The notes below the pieces were generated by a model. It had not been told where the DNA came from. It searched no databases and saw only the letters and a list, made by a program, of their open reading frames with translations. A program made the translations under genes and the position numbers. 64,000 bases of DNA from Rhodovulum sp. PH10. Lineage in GTDB: Bacteria; Pseudomonadota; Alphaproteobacteria; Rhizobiales; Xanthobacteraceae. Location of the stretch: positions 1 to 64,000 of the forward strand of contig NZ_AKZI01000025.1 in assembly GCF_000293785.1 (NCBI RefSeq), written 5' to 3'. Below, piece after piece: positions 1 to 7,934 of this stretch (its first letter is position 1; each line of letters opens with the position of its first letter).

Positions 1-42
1 TCGCGCCGCAACGCAGCCCGCGTCCGAGTTTCCAAACGGGCT

Positions 43-558
43 CTAAGCCAGCCGCCGCACCATCAGCCGGGCGTCTTCGTCGTAGCTCGCGAGCTTTTGC
101 CTCAGCTTTTCGTCACCAACCGCCGCCGTGACAAAAAGCTGGCGGTGCCAGAACGGCGCCGAGCCGCCGACCGCGACCAGCGTCATGGTGGCGAAGTTTT
201 TCGACGCGGCATGCGCGCAAAGGTCCCGCACCACCGTGCCGGCGGCGCCGGTGCCGCGAACTTCCGGCAGCAGCGCGAGGTCGTGCAGGTACCAGGTGGT
301 CGGCGCCTCGGGGAGCTTTTCGAGCCGCGTGTTCAGCGCCGGCGGCAAACCCGTCCAGGGATGGCTCAGCACGTAGCCGACGATGCGGGAGCCTCGCCAA
401 AGCACGCGGCAGCCGTCCGGCGCGAGCGTCATGCGTTCGGCGAAGACGCTCGCGTCCTCCGGATAGGCGGCATGGACGGCGGCGGCGACCGCCGTCACCG
501 CGGCGAGGTCGTCCGCCGCCATCGGCCGCCAGATGCTCGCATCGACGCACGACGACAT
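43..558 (-). CDS. GNAT family N-acetyltransferase
   Basis: Predicted 171-residue acyl-CoA-dependent acetyltransferase; the substrate is unknown. The protein opens with a GNAT-like strand (SIWRPMAADDLAAV) and carries the acetyl-CoA pyrophosphate-binding loop region LHDLALLPEVRGTGAAGTVV around residues 90-110, followed by a phenylalanine/tryptophan-containing C-terminal segment (APFWHRQLF) typical of the fold. The ATG at 558 was chosen because everything upstream in frame is proline/arginine-rich and looks non-coding. It is divergent from the small membrane protein starting at 679, with about 120 bp between them. Family assignment is fairly secure; specificity cannot be inferred. Confidence 0.8.
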   Translation of the reverse strand: MSSCVDASIWRPMAADDLAAVTAVAAAVHAAYPEDASVFAERMTLAPDGCRVLWRGSRIVGYVLSHPWTGLPPALNTRLEKLPEAPTTWYLHDLALLPEVRGTGAAGTVVRDLCAHAASKNFATMTLVAVGGSAPFWHRQLFVTAAVGDEKLRQKLASYDEDARLMVRRLA

Positions 559-678
559 CTCGAAAACACTCCCGCAGCAGTCGGCACCCCGTCGCTCGGC
601 GGCGCCATCGAACCGCCCCATCCGTATCATACCGGCACGCGACGTTTCGCCACTGGCGGCGGCCCGCCGCCCTCCCAC

Positions 679-1041
679 ATGAGCGGCATGACACAGCATC
701 CGACCGACCGTCCCGAAACCCCGCGCAGCGAGCCGGAGATTCTTCCGCCCGGCGCAGAGCCGCGCGGTCGCGCCGAAAATCCGTTCGGCGGCCACGCGCG
801 CGGCGAGACCGTGTTCGTCACCGTGGACCGCGAGGGGCGCACCCGCTACGCGACCTTCAAGCCGCCGGGACCGTTCTCGATCGCCCTCGGCGTGGTGGTG
901 ATCGGCCTGATCGCCGCCGCCATCCTGTTCGTCGCCCTCGGCTTCGTGCTGTTCTGGGTGCCGGTGATCGCGATCGTCATCGCCGGCCTCGCCTTCTCCG
1001 GCTATCTGCGCGGCGCCTGGCGCAGCCTCACCGGGCGCTGA
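679..1041 (+). CDS. Small two-helix membrane protein, unknown function
   Basis: A 120-residue protein not recognised as a named family. The N-terminal half is polar and proline-rich (PETPRSEPEILPPGAEPRG). The C-terminal half has a long hydrophobic stretch from about residue 68 to 110 (FSIALGVVVIGLIAAAILF then VLFWVPVIAIVIAGLAF), enough for two closely spaced membrane helices. A second in-frame ATG at 688 is an equally plausible start. It lies divergently from the acetyltransferase and converges on the cyclic-nucleotide-domain gene. Small inner-membrane proteins of this shape are common in Hyphomicrobiales; no function is proposed. Confidence 0.65.
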   Translation: MSGMTQHPTDRPETPRSEPEILPPGAEPRGRAENPFGGHARGETVFVTVDREGRTRYATFKPPGPFSIALGVVVIGLIAAAILFVALGFVLFWVPVIAIVIAGLAFSGYLRGAWRSLTGR

Positions 1042-1078
1042 TACCGGGGACGCCGGAAGCGGGCGCATCGGCCCGGCG

Positions 1079-1555
1079 TCAGCTCCGTCGCCCGGGCTCG
1101 AGCGAGGCGCGCACGGTCGCGATCTCCTCGGCGGTCTCGAGGGCGCGGCTCGCGAGATGATCGCGCAGCCGGTAGGCGGCGTCCGGGAATCCTTCGAGCA
1201 TCTTCAGAAACAGCTGGCGCGGGATGCGCATCACCGCCGACGGCCCGGCGGCGACCGCGGTCACCGGCCGCACGGTGTCGATCAAGAGCGCCATCTCGCC
1301 GAGCAGCACGCCGGGCCCGACCGTGGTGCCGCCGGCCCCGCCGCCGCCGCTGCCCGCGCGCTCCGGATCGAGCCGGAACGCGCCCTCCTGCACGACGAAA
1401 CCGCAGTCCGCCGGCTCGCCCGCCCGGAACAGAACCTCGCCGTCGGCCACCGCCCGGCTCTCGCAGCCGATCGCGAGAATGCGCAGCGCGTTCGGCCCGA
1501 GCAGGCGGAACGTCGGCACGCTTTCGAGGAAGCCGATATCGTCTTCGATGCTCAT
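1079..1555 (-). CDS. Cyclic nucleotide-binding domain protein (Crp-like sensor domain only)
   Basis: Predicted 158-residue cytoplasmic protein made almost entirely of one cNMP-binding (CAP_ED) fold. Typical elements are VADGEVLFRAGEPADCGFVVQEG in the first half, GVLLGEMALLIDTVRPVTAVAA (phosphate-binding cassette region, with the GE pair) and a C-terminal helix (LFLKMLEGFPDAAYRLRDHL). There is no DNA-binding helix-turn-helix, so it is probably a sensor or partner subunit and not a transcription factor. A glycine-rich insertion (SGGGGAGGT) sits before the cassette. It follows cenR on the same strand with a gap of about 120 bp. The ATG at 1555 begins the conserved part (MSIEDDIGFL); an upstream extension would be proline-rich. 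Confidence 0.75.
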   Translation of the reverse strand: MSIEDDIGFLESVPTFRLLGPNALRILAIGCESRAVADGEVLFRAGEPADCGFVVQEGAFRLDPERAGSGGGGAGGTTVGPGVLLGEMALLIDTVRPVTAVAAGPSAVMRIPRQLFLKMLEGFPDAAYRLRDHLASRALETAEEIATVRASLEPGRRS

Positions 1556-1676
1556 GCGGGCGACGAAGGGTCCGGGCCGGATGCGGCGCGAGGGTGCGGT
1601 CTCCGTCGGGTTCGGCCGGCCGCCCCCATTCGGCCGTGCCACGGGTTTCGGGAGGGTGCCGCCGCCCCCGCGGGCG

Positions 1677-2363
1677 TCACGGCACCAGCTTGTAGCCGCC
1701 CGCCTCGGTCACCAGAATGGCCGGGCTGGCCGCGTCGCGCTCCACTTTTTGGCGCAACCGATAAATGTGCGTCTCGAGAGTATGCGTGGTGACGCCTGAA
1801 TTGTAACCCCAGACCTCCTGCAACAGCACCTCGCGCGCCACCGGCTTCTGCCCGGCGCGGTAGAGGAAGCGCAGGATCGCCGTCTCCTTCTCGGTCAGCC
1901 GCACCTTGTTGCCCTTCGGCCCGACCAGAAGCTTGGAGCTCGGCCGGAACGTGTAGGGGCCGATCGCGAACACCGCGTCCTCGCTCGCCTCGTGCTGGCG
2001 CAGCTGGGCGCGGATGCGGGCGAGCAGCACGGCGAAGCGGAACGGCTTCGGCACGTAGTCGTTCGCCCCCGATTCCAGCCCGAGAATGGTGTCGGAATCG
2101 GTGTCGTGGCCGGTCAGCATGATGATCGGCGCCTTGAAGCCGTTCTTGCGGAGAATCCGCACCGCCTCGCGGCCGTCGATGTCGGGCAGGCCGACATCCA
2201 TGATCACCAGGTCGAACGGCTCGGCCTTGGCGGTCTGGACGCACTTCGCCCCGGTGTCGACCGCGACCGGCTCGAACTCGTCGTGCAACGACAACTGCTC
2301 GACCAGCGCCTCCCGCAGCTCGGCCTCGTCGTCGACGATCAGGATCTTCCGGGCATTCGGCAT
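1677..2363 (-). CDS. cenR: CenR-like OmpR/PhoB-family response regulator
   Basis: A 228-residue two-component response regulator. The receiver domain spans residues 6-118 with the acidic pair D11/D12, phospho-acceptor D56 in VIMDVGLPD, T84 and K106. The winged-helix output domain (about 125-228) has the OmpR-type signature REVLLQEVWGYNSGVTTHTLETHIYRLRQK. The linker (RAQLRQHEASEDAVFAIGPY) and output domain closely match my memory of CenR, the envelope regulator essential in Caulobacter and conserved in Brucella and Sinorhizobium, normally phosphorylated by CenK. No kinase gene is adjacent. The divergent neighbour is a YkuD-type L,D-transpeptidase, which fits a cell-envelope role. The ATG at 2363 starts the receiver domain directly. 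Confidence 0.8.
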   Translation of the reverse strand: MPNARKILIVDDEAELREALVEQLSLHDEFEPVAVDTGAKCVQTAKAEPFDLVIMDVGLPDIDGREAVRILRKNGFKAPIIMLTGHDTDSDTILGLESGANDYVPKPFRFAVLLARIRAQLRQHEASEDAVFAIGPYTFRPSSKLLVGPKGNKVRLTEKETAILRFLYRAGQKPVAREVLLQEVWGYNSGVTTHTLETHIYRLRQKVERDAASPAILVTEAGGYKLVP

Positions 2364-2531
2364 GGCTTCGGGGCCCCTGGCGCAACGCACCCAAAACACG
2401 GCATTGCGCGAAGTAGAGCATTCGGGGACAAAAGAGCAAGCACCAGAACGCCGGTTTATCGGGCCAGACCCTTGAATTCCCTGCTTCATCGCGCCACGCC
2501 GCCGGTTCGGCGGACGACCTTTCCACGAATC

Positions 2532-3035
2532 GTGGTGGTCGCCCGGCCCGCCGCACCGACCCACGGCCGGCTGCAGGGCGGGCGTATGCAGGCACCGGTT
2601 GCACTGGGCCGCGCCGGCATCCGCGCCGACAAGCGCGAGGGCGACGGCGCGACGCCGCGCGGCACGTTTCGCCCGGTGCGGGTGTGGTGGCGGCCGGACC
2701 GCGGCGCGCGTCCGCGCACCCGCCTGCCGGTGGTGCCGATCACGCCCGACCTCGCCTGGTGCGAGGACCCGGCCGACCGGCGCTACAACACACCGTTCCG
2801 CCTGCACGAGGGCGAGGCCGGCGACCGCCTGTGGCGCGCCGACGGGCTGTACGACCTTTTGGTGGAGATCGACCACAATGCCCGGCCGCGGATCGCCGGG
2901 CGTGGCAGCGCGGTGTTCGTGCACGTCGCTCGCCCGGGTTTTGCGCCGACCGCAGGATGCGTCGCGCTCGCCCCCGCCGCCCTACGCCGGCTGGTGGAAA
3001 GGCTCGGACGCGGCACCCGGATCGTGATCCGCTGA
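2532..3035 (+). CDS. L,D-transpeptidase catalytic domain (YkuD family)
   Basis: Predicted enzyme that forms 3-3 peptidoglycan cross-links or attaches proteins to peptidoglycan through a catalytic cysteine. The YkuD signature is seen as VFVHVARPGF followed by TAGCVALAP; counted from the chosen start the key residues are H131 and C143. The N-terminal part (ALGRAGIRADKREGDGATP) is typical of the single-domain alphaproteobacterial form. No ATG lies before the conserved N-terminus (VVVARP), so a GTG at 2532 is proposed; a TTG at 2472 is the alternative. No signal peptide is apparent with either start, which is odd for a periplasmic enzyme but usual for this subfamily. It is divergent from cenR and converges on yggS. 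Confidence 0.75.
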   Translation: MVVARPAAPTHGRLQGGRMQAPVALGRAGIRADKREGDGATPRGTFRPVRVWWRPDRGARPRTRLPVVPITPDLAWCEDPADRRYNTPFRLHEGEAGDRLWRADGLYDLLVEIDHNARPRIAGRGSAVFVHVARPGFAPTAGCVALAPAALRRLVERLGRGTRIVIR

Positions 3036-3052
3036 CGGTCGTCCGCCGACGG

Positions 3053-3796
3053 TCATTGGCCGGCCGTCGCCTTCGGCCGGCTGCCGAAGATCGCCGTGCC
3101 GACCCGCACGTGCGTCGCGCCGAACCGGATGGCGGTGGCGAAATCGTCGCTCATGCCCATCGACAGGAGCTCGAGCCCGTTGCGGGCGGCGATCTTCGCG
3201 GTGAGGGCGAAATGCGGGGCCGGCGGCTCGTCGAACGGCGGGATGCACATCAGCCCGCCGATCGACAGCCCGTAGCCGGTGCGGCACGCTTCGAGGAAGG
3301 CGTCGGCCTCCTCCGGCAGAATGCCCGCCTTCTGCGGCTCCGCTCCGGTGTTGATCTCGACGAACAGGAGCGGCCGGCGGCCCTGCCGCTCCACCTCCTT
3401 GGCGAGCGCGACGCACAGGCTCGGGCGGTCGACCGAATGGATCGCGTCGAACAGCTCGACCGCCTCGCGCGCCTTGTTCGACTGCAACGGCCCGATGAAA
3501 TGCAGCGCGACGCCCGGATGGCGGGCGGCCAGCGGCCCCCATTTGGCCTTCGCCTCCTGCACCCGGTTCTCGCCGAAGATCCGCTGGCCGGCGCCGATCA
3601 CCGGCTCGATCGCCGCCGCCTCGAAGGTCTTGCTCACCGCCACCAGGGTGACCGAGGCGGGGTCGCGGCCGGCCTCGCGGCAGGCCTCGGCGATCTCCCG
3701 GCGCACCGCGGCGAGCCGGCCGGCCGGGCCGTCGACATCGGTCGGTGCGGTGGAAGACGAAGGCTTCGGAGAATCCGGCATGGCGGAAAAGCTCAC
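3053..3796 (-). CDS. yggS: YggS-family pyridoxal phosphate homeostasis protein
   Basis: A 247-residue PLP-binding protein of the YggS/PROSC family, which binds PLP without known catalysis and keeps vitamin B6 and amino-acid pools balanced. The PLP lysine is K56 in VTLVAVSKTFE. Other family hallmarks are FGENRVQEAKAKW, LHFIGPLQSNKA, FVEINTGAEPQKAGI, LSIGGLMCIPP and LSMGMSDDFATAIRFGATHVRVG TAIFG. The length is slightly above the usual 230 because of a serine/threonine-rich N-terminal leader; an ATG at 3781 would remove five residues. It converges on the L,D-transpeptidase with an 18-bp gap and is divergent from the diguanylate cyclase. Confidence 0.92.
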   Translation of the reverse strand: MSFSAMPDSPKPSSSTAPTDVDGPAGRLAAVRREIAEACREAGRDPASVTLVAVSKTFEAAAIEPVIGAGQRIFGENRVQEAKAKWGPLAARHPGVALHFIGPLQSNKAREAVELFDAIHSVDRPSLCVALAKEVERQGRRPLLFVEINTGAEPQKAGILPEEADAFLEACRTGYGLSIGGLMCIPPFDEPPAPHFALTAKIAARNGLELLSMGMSDDFATAIRFGATHVRVGTAIFGSRPKATAGQ

Positions 3797-3866
3797 ATTC
3801 TAACGACCGGCGGAAGCGCGCCTTTACCCCCAGCGCGATACCCTCTCGGAGGGGCCGGGGACATCG

Positions 3867-5531
3867 ATGTCGAACGCACGAGAACCGTCTCATAGCATGC
3901 GAGACCGCCCGCGGGGCAAGCCGAGCATCCGCTCCCGCCTGATGCTGCTGGCGCTGCTGGCCGTCGCGCCGTTGCTCGCCGACCGGGTGCGGCTGCTCGA
4001 GACCAGCCGTTCCGAGCGCCTCACCGAGACGCGTGCGGAAATGCTCGACCTCGCCCGCCGCGCCCGCGACGCCCAGGTCGCCTCCGTCGAATCGACCCGC
4101 GGCATCCTCAAGGTTCTCGCCGAGGCCTATGCCTCGCTCGGCGCCGAGCGGGCCGACTGCCGCGCCTTCCTCACCCGCTTCGTCGACGGCCTGCCGCGGG
4201 TCGCCGGCCTGTCGATCGTCGGGTCGGACGACCGGATCGGCTGCTCGACGCGGCCGCAGGCGATCGGCCTCGACCTGTCGGACCGTGACTACGTCGCCCG
4301 CGCCCGCGCGAGCGGCGGGCTGGTGCTCGGCGACTATCTGGTCGAGCGCACCTACGGCACCTCGGCGGTGCTGGTCGCCTATCCGGCGCCCGCGTCGGGC
4401 GGCGCGGCGCCGCCGGTGCTGCTCACCCCGGTCGAGCTGCATTGGCTCGCCCATGTCGGGGTCGGCGTGCAGGACCGGCCGGGCGCCGCCGCCTACCTGA
4501 TCGACGGCAGCGGCCGGCTGCTGGCCGGCGTCGAGGGCAACCGCCGCATCGGCGACCTCGCCGCCGCCGACCGCCCGCTGGTGCGGGCGGTGCTGTCCGA
4601 GCCGGAGGGCACGGTGTCGCAAGCGGGGTTCGACGGCGCCCGCCGCATCTACGGCTTCGCCCGGCTGCCCGGCATCGACGCGACGCTGGTGGTCGGGGTC
4701 GACGAGCGCGCCGTGCTCGAGCGGATCTCGCACGAGACCGAGATCGCCTATCTCCACCTCGCCTTCTTCGTCGTGGTGACGATGATGGCCGCCTGGCTGA
4801 TCGGCGAACATCTGGTCGTCGAGCCGATCCGCGCGCTCGCCCGCACCGCCACCCGGATCGGCCAGGGCGACCTGACCGCCCGGCCCGAGGTGGAGCGCTG
4901 GGCCTCGGAGTTCACCCCGCTCGCCACCGCGCTGACCGACATGGCGTGCCGGCTCTCCGAGCGCGAGCGCGAGCTGCGCTCGACCAATGCCCATCTCGAG
5001 GCGCTCGCCTCGATCGATGCGCTGTCCGGCCTCGCCAACCGCCGCTGCTTCGACGCCCGGCTCGCCGCCGCCTGGACCGCCGCCGCCGCGCGCGGCCAGT
5101 CGCTCGGCCTGCTGGTGATCGACGTCGACCATTTCAAGCTGTTCAACGATCGTTACGGCCACGTGCGCGGCGACGGCTGCCTGCGCCAGATCGGCCGGGT
5201 GCTGTCGGCGGCCGCCGCCGGCCCGTCCGACGTCGCCGCGCGCTGGGGCGGCGAGGAGTTCGTGCTTCTGTTGCCGAGCGCCGACACGGCGGCGGCGCGC
5301 GACGTCGCCGAGCGGCTGCGGCTCGCGGTGATCGCGCTGCGCATGAAGAACGAGGGCGCGCCGCTCGGCTTCCTCACCGTCAGCGTCGGCGTCGCCGCGC
5401 GCAAGCCCGGCTCGGGATCGACCCCCGACGAGCTGATCGAGGCGGCCGACGCCGCGCTCTATGCGGCCAAGAACCGCGGCCGCAACATGGTGGCGACCGA
5501 CGAGCGCCACCTCTTCGCGATCGGCGCCTGA
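3867..5531 (+). CDS. Membrane-bound diguanylate cyclase with extracytoplasmic Cache-like sensor, HAMP and GGDEF
   Basis: A 554-residue inner-membrane sensor predicted to make cyclic di-GMP from GTP. Order: basic N-terminus, membrane helix at about 22-38, a periplasmic sensor of about 250 residues that looks dCache-like (DRDYVARARASGGLVLGDYLVE, then YLIDGSGRLLAG), a second membrane helix at 294-313, a HAMP-like linker (VVEPIRALARTATRIGQGDL), then the GGDEF domain from about 390. The active-site loop is GGEEF at 461-465, so catalysis should be intact. The product-inhibition I-site (RxxD), expected at 452-455, reads GPSD, so the arginine is missing. The gene stands alone, divergent from yggS. 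Confidence 0.88.
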   Translation: MSNAREPSHSMRDRPRGKPSIRSRLMLLALLAVAPLLADRVRLLETSRSERLTETRAEMLDLARRARDAQVASVESTRGILKVLAEAYASLGAERADCRAFLTRFVDGLPRVAGLSIVGSDDRIGCSTRPQAIGLDLSDRDYVARARASGGLVLGDYLVERTYGTSAVLVAYPAPASGGAAPPVLLTPVELHWLAHVGVGVQDRPGAAAYLIDGSGRLLAGVEGNRRIGDLAAADRPLVRAVLSEPEGTVSQAGFDGARRIYGFARLPGIDATLVVGVDERAVLERISHETEIAYLHLAFFVVVTMMAAWLIGEHLVVEPIRALARTATRIGQGDLTARPEVERWASEFTPLATALTDMACRLSERERELRSTNAHLEALASIDALSGLANRRCFDARLAAAWTAAAARGQSLGLLVIDVDHFKLFNDRYGHVRGDGCLRQIGRVLSAAAAGPSDVAARWGGEEFVLLLPSADTAAARDVAERLRLAVIALRMKNEGAPLGFLTVSVGVAARKPGSGSTPDELIEAADAALYAAKNRGRNMVATDERHLFAIGA

Positions 5532-5769
5532 TTTTTTCGCGCGCGACGTCCTCGTGAAACGATCCGCCCTGCGCGTGCCGCGCACCCGCAGGCCGCAACG
5601 CTGCGCGGAACGCGCCATGCCGCCAGTGCGGACGTCGCGTCCGCGATCTGATCACGACCTCATCACGACGAGCGGCATTCTCATAATCGGAAACCGCTGC
5701 GGCGCAAGGGCTTCCGCACCCTGCTGCAATGCAGGAGACCAACCGCGGCGCGAACCGGCCCGGCCGCTA

Positions 5770-5788
5770 TGGAATGATCACCATTCCA
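5770..5788. repeat. Operator-like inverted repeat (TGGAATG-N5-CATTCCA)
   Basis: Perfect 7-bp arms TGGAATG and CATTCCA around ATCAC, about 320 bp before hoxF. No T-run follows, so it does not look like a terminator. It could be a binding site for a dimeric regulator; this is inference from symmetry alone. Confidence 0.35.
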
Positions 5789-6038
5789 AATGAGAAGGGC
5801 TCGCTCCGGTACATCGTGCAGCGCATGGCTGCGGCGACGCCGCCGTGCGTGCCGCGCGGCATCCGTTGTTCCCGCACACCAAACGTTCGCGCCACGAAGC
5901 ACGAATCGCGCCAGCCCTTCTGTGCACATTCGACAGTCACGTCCGTCGACGGCGCAGGCACGCAACGCCCGGTCGAGCGGCGTCGCTGCCGCATATCGGG
6001 CCTTGCCTCGGCGCCGACGTGGAAGCATTCTATTTCTT

Positions 6039-6089
6039 GCAGATAGGTTCTCACGACGCAGATACGTTCTCACGAAGGTGACGTTCGTG
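6039..6089. promoter_or_regulatory. Direct and inverted repeats just upstream of hoxF
   Basis: Two copies of an 18-bp word, GCAGATASGTTCTCACGA, lie at 6039-6056 and 6058-6075 and differ at one base; their starts are 19 bp apart. The second copy runs into an inverted repeat, CACGAA (6071-6076) and TTCGTG (6084-6089). The array ends 22 bp before the hoxF start codon, so it is well placed to be an operator or part of the 5' leader. The regulator is unknown. Confidence 0.45.
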
Positions 6090-6110
6090 AAGAGAGCAAA
6101 GAGCCGTGAC

Positions 6111-7934
6111 ATGAGTCAGTCGGTCGGCGACGACGGCCTCCCACTCGATCAGGCCGTGGAATCCATCCTCCTCCGTCATCAGCGCGACCCCGCCTGTCTG
6201 GTGCAGATCCTCCGCGAGCTGCAGGACCGGCTGGACTACATCTCGCCGCGCACCGTGCAGCAGCTCGCCGCGAAGCTCGAGATCCCGATCACGCGCGTGA
6301 AGAGCACGCTCGCCTTCTACTCGTTCCTCTACGACGAGCCGCGCGGGCGCTATCGGATCCTGTTCTCCGACAACATCACCGACCGCATGCTCGGCTCGAT
6401 GGCGCTGTACCGGCACATGCTGAACCGGCTGAAGCTGGAGCCGGGCGAGGTGTCGGCCGACGGGCTGGTGTCGGTCGCGCTCACCTCCTGCACCGGGATG
6501 TGCGACCAGGGGCCGGCGCTCCTGGTCAACAACCGCGCGGTGACGCGGCTGACGCCCGAGCGGATCGACGAGATCATCGGCCTCATTCGCGCGCAGGTGC
6601 CGGTGTCGGCGTGGCCGGCGGCCTACTTCAAGGTCGAGGACAACATCCGCCGCGCCGATCTTCTGCTTAACACCGAATGGGTGCCGGGCGCAGCGCTCCA
6701 GACCGCGATCGAGCGCGGCCCGCACGGCGTGCTCGCCGAGCTGAAGCAATCGAACCTGCGTGGCCGCGGCGGCGCCGGCTTCACCACCGGCATCAAATGG
6801 GAAGCCGCGCGCAAAACGCCGGCGGAGGCGCGCTGGGTGGTGTGCAACGCCGACGAGGGCGAGCCCGGCACCTTCAAGGACCGTGTCCTGCTGCAGTCCT
6901 ATGCCGGCTCGATCTTCGAGGGGATGATCATCGCCGCCTACACGATCGGCGCGAAGCGCGGCTTCCTCTATCTGCGCGGCGAGTACACGTATCTGCTGCC
7001 CTCGCTCGAGGCGACGCTCGCCGATCTGCGCCGCCGCAACCTGCTCGGCGAGGACATTTGCGGGGTCGAGGGCTTCGACTTCGAGATCGATGTTCACGTC
7101 GGCGCCGGCGCCTATGTGTGCGGCGAGGAGACCGCGCTGATCGAATCGCTCGAGGGCAAGCCGGGGCGGCCGCGCATCCGCCCGCCGTTCCCGGTGTCGC
7201 GCGGCTATCGCGACCAGCCGACCGTCGTCAACAATGTCGAGACGCTGTGCAAGGTGGTGGAGGTGATGCTGCGCGGCGGCGCCTGGTACAAGGGCCAGGG
7301 CACCCGCCAGTCGACCGGCACGAAGATCCTCTCGGTGTCGGGCGACGTCGAGCGGCCCGGCCTCTACGAGTATCCGTTCGGCGTGCGCGTCGCCCAGGTG
7401 CTTGAGGACGCCGGCGCGATCGAGCCGCGCGCGGTGCAGATCTCGGGCGCCTCCGGCACCTGCCTGACGCGCCGCGAGTTCGGCCGCCGCATCGCCTTCG
7501 AGGACGTGCCGACCGCCGGCTCCTTCATGGTGTTCGGCAAGGGCCGCGACCTGTTCGAGATGGCGCAGAATTTCGCGCATTTCTTCGCGCACGAGAGCTG
7601 CGGCTTCTGCACGCCGTGCCGGGTCGGCACCTCGCTGGTCGCGTCGATCCTCGACAAGATCGGCGACGGCCACGGCACCGAGTACGAGATGAACGAGCTC
7701 GCCTTCCTGTCGCAAGTGATCAGGAGCGCCAGCCAGTGCGGACTCGGCCAAGCCTCGTGCAACGCGCTGACCGACACCATCCAAAAGTTCCGCGGCGACT
7801 ACGAGCGGCGGCTGCGCCCGATCGACTTCGAGCCGGCCTTCGATCTCGACGCGGCGCTCGGCAAGGCGCGGGCGATCACCGGGCGCGACGATTCCGGCGC
7901 ACGGCTCTCGACGCGGGTGGACATCGACCAATGA
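6111..7934 (+). CDS. hoxF: NAD-reducing [NiFe] hydrogenase diaphorase subunit HoxF
   Basis: A 607-residue flavoprotein that passes electrons between NAD(H) and the FeS chain of a soluble group 3d hydrogenase. It is a fusion of a NuoE-like domain (about 1-160) and a NuoF-like domain (about 185-600), the usual HoxF architecture. Visible motifs are the FMN/NADH site GRGGAGFTTGIKW (218-230), NADEGEPGTFKDR, GAGAYVCGEETALIESLEG (331-349), and the [4Fe-4S] ligands C497, C500, C503 and C543. In the NuoE-like part only the second cysteine pair is present (C127, C131 in SCTGMC); the region where NuoE has its first pair reads SDNITDRM. The start is the ATG at 6111, just before the NuoE-like domain. hoxU overlaps its stop codon. 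Confidence 0.93.
   Translation: MSQSVGDDGLPLDQAVESILLRHQRDPACLVQILRELQDRLDYISPRTVQQLAAKLEIPITRVKSTLAFYSFLYDEPRGRYRILFSDNITDRMLGSMALYRHMLNRLKLEPGEVSADGLVSVALTSCTGMCDQGPALLVNNRAVTRLTPERIDEIIGLIRAQVPVSAWPAAYFKVEDNIRRADLLLNTEWVPGAALQTAIERGPHGVLAELKQSNLRGRGGAGFTTGIKWEAARKTPAEARWVVCNADEGEPGTFKDRVLLQSYAGSIFEGMIIAAYTIGAKRGFLYLRGEYTYLLPSLEATLADLRRRNLLGEDICGVEGFDFEIDVHVGAGAYVCGEETALIESLEGKPGRPRIRPPFPVSRGYRDQPTVVNNVETLCKVVEVMLRGGAWYKGQGTRQSTGTKILSVSGDVERPGLYEYPFGVRVAQVLEDAGAIEPRAVQISGASGTCLTRREFGRRIAFEDVPTAGSFMVFGKGRDLFEMAQNFAHFFAHESCGFCTPCRVGTSLVASILDKIGDGHGTEYEMNELAFLSQVIRSASQCGLGQASCNALTDTIQKFRGDYERRLRPIDFEPAFDLDAALGKARAITGRDDSGARLSTRVDIDQ

Larger units (their letters stand above)
5532..6110. other. 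579-bp intergenic region upstream of the hydrogenase operon
   Basis: No convincing gene is seen here. The short open frames in this stretch have arginine- and cysteine-rich translations without family resemblance. It contains a 7-bp-arm inverted repeat centred on 5779 (arms TGGAATG and CATTCCA), and a cluster of repeats immediately before hoxF, listed separately. I looked for a sigma-54 site (GG-N10-GC) and for a TTGA-N6-TCAA FixK/FNR box and found neither. It presumably carries the hox promoter. Confidence 0.5.

Noticed and set aside
2982-5618. Open frame of about 880 codons on the minus strand across yggS and the GGDEF gene
   Set aside because: Different frame from yggS and antisense to the cyclase; no recognisable motif.
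6020-6041. Sigma-54-like promoter (TGGAAG ... TTGC) before hoxF
   Set aside because: The spacing between GG and GC is 16 bp instead of the required 10.
5729-6046. Possible 105-residue gene before hoxF
   Set aside because: Arg- and Cys-rich translation without any domain, poor ribosome-binding site, and two overlapping frames of similar quality. More likely leader DNA.
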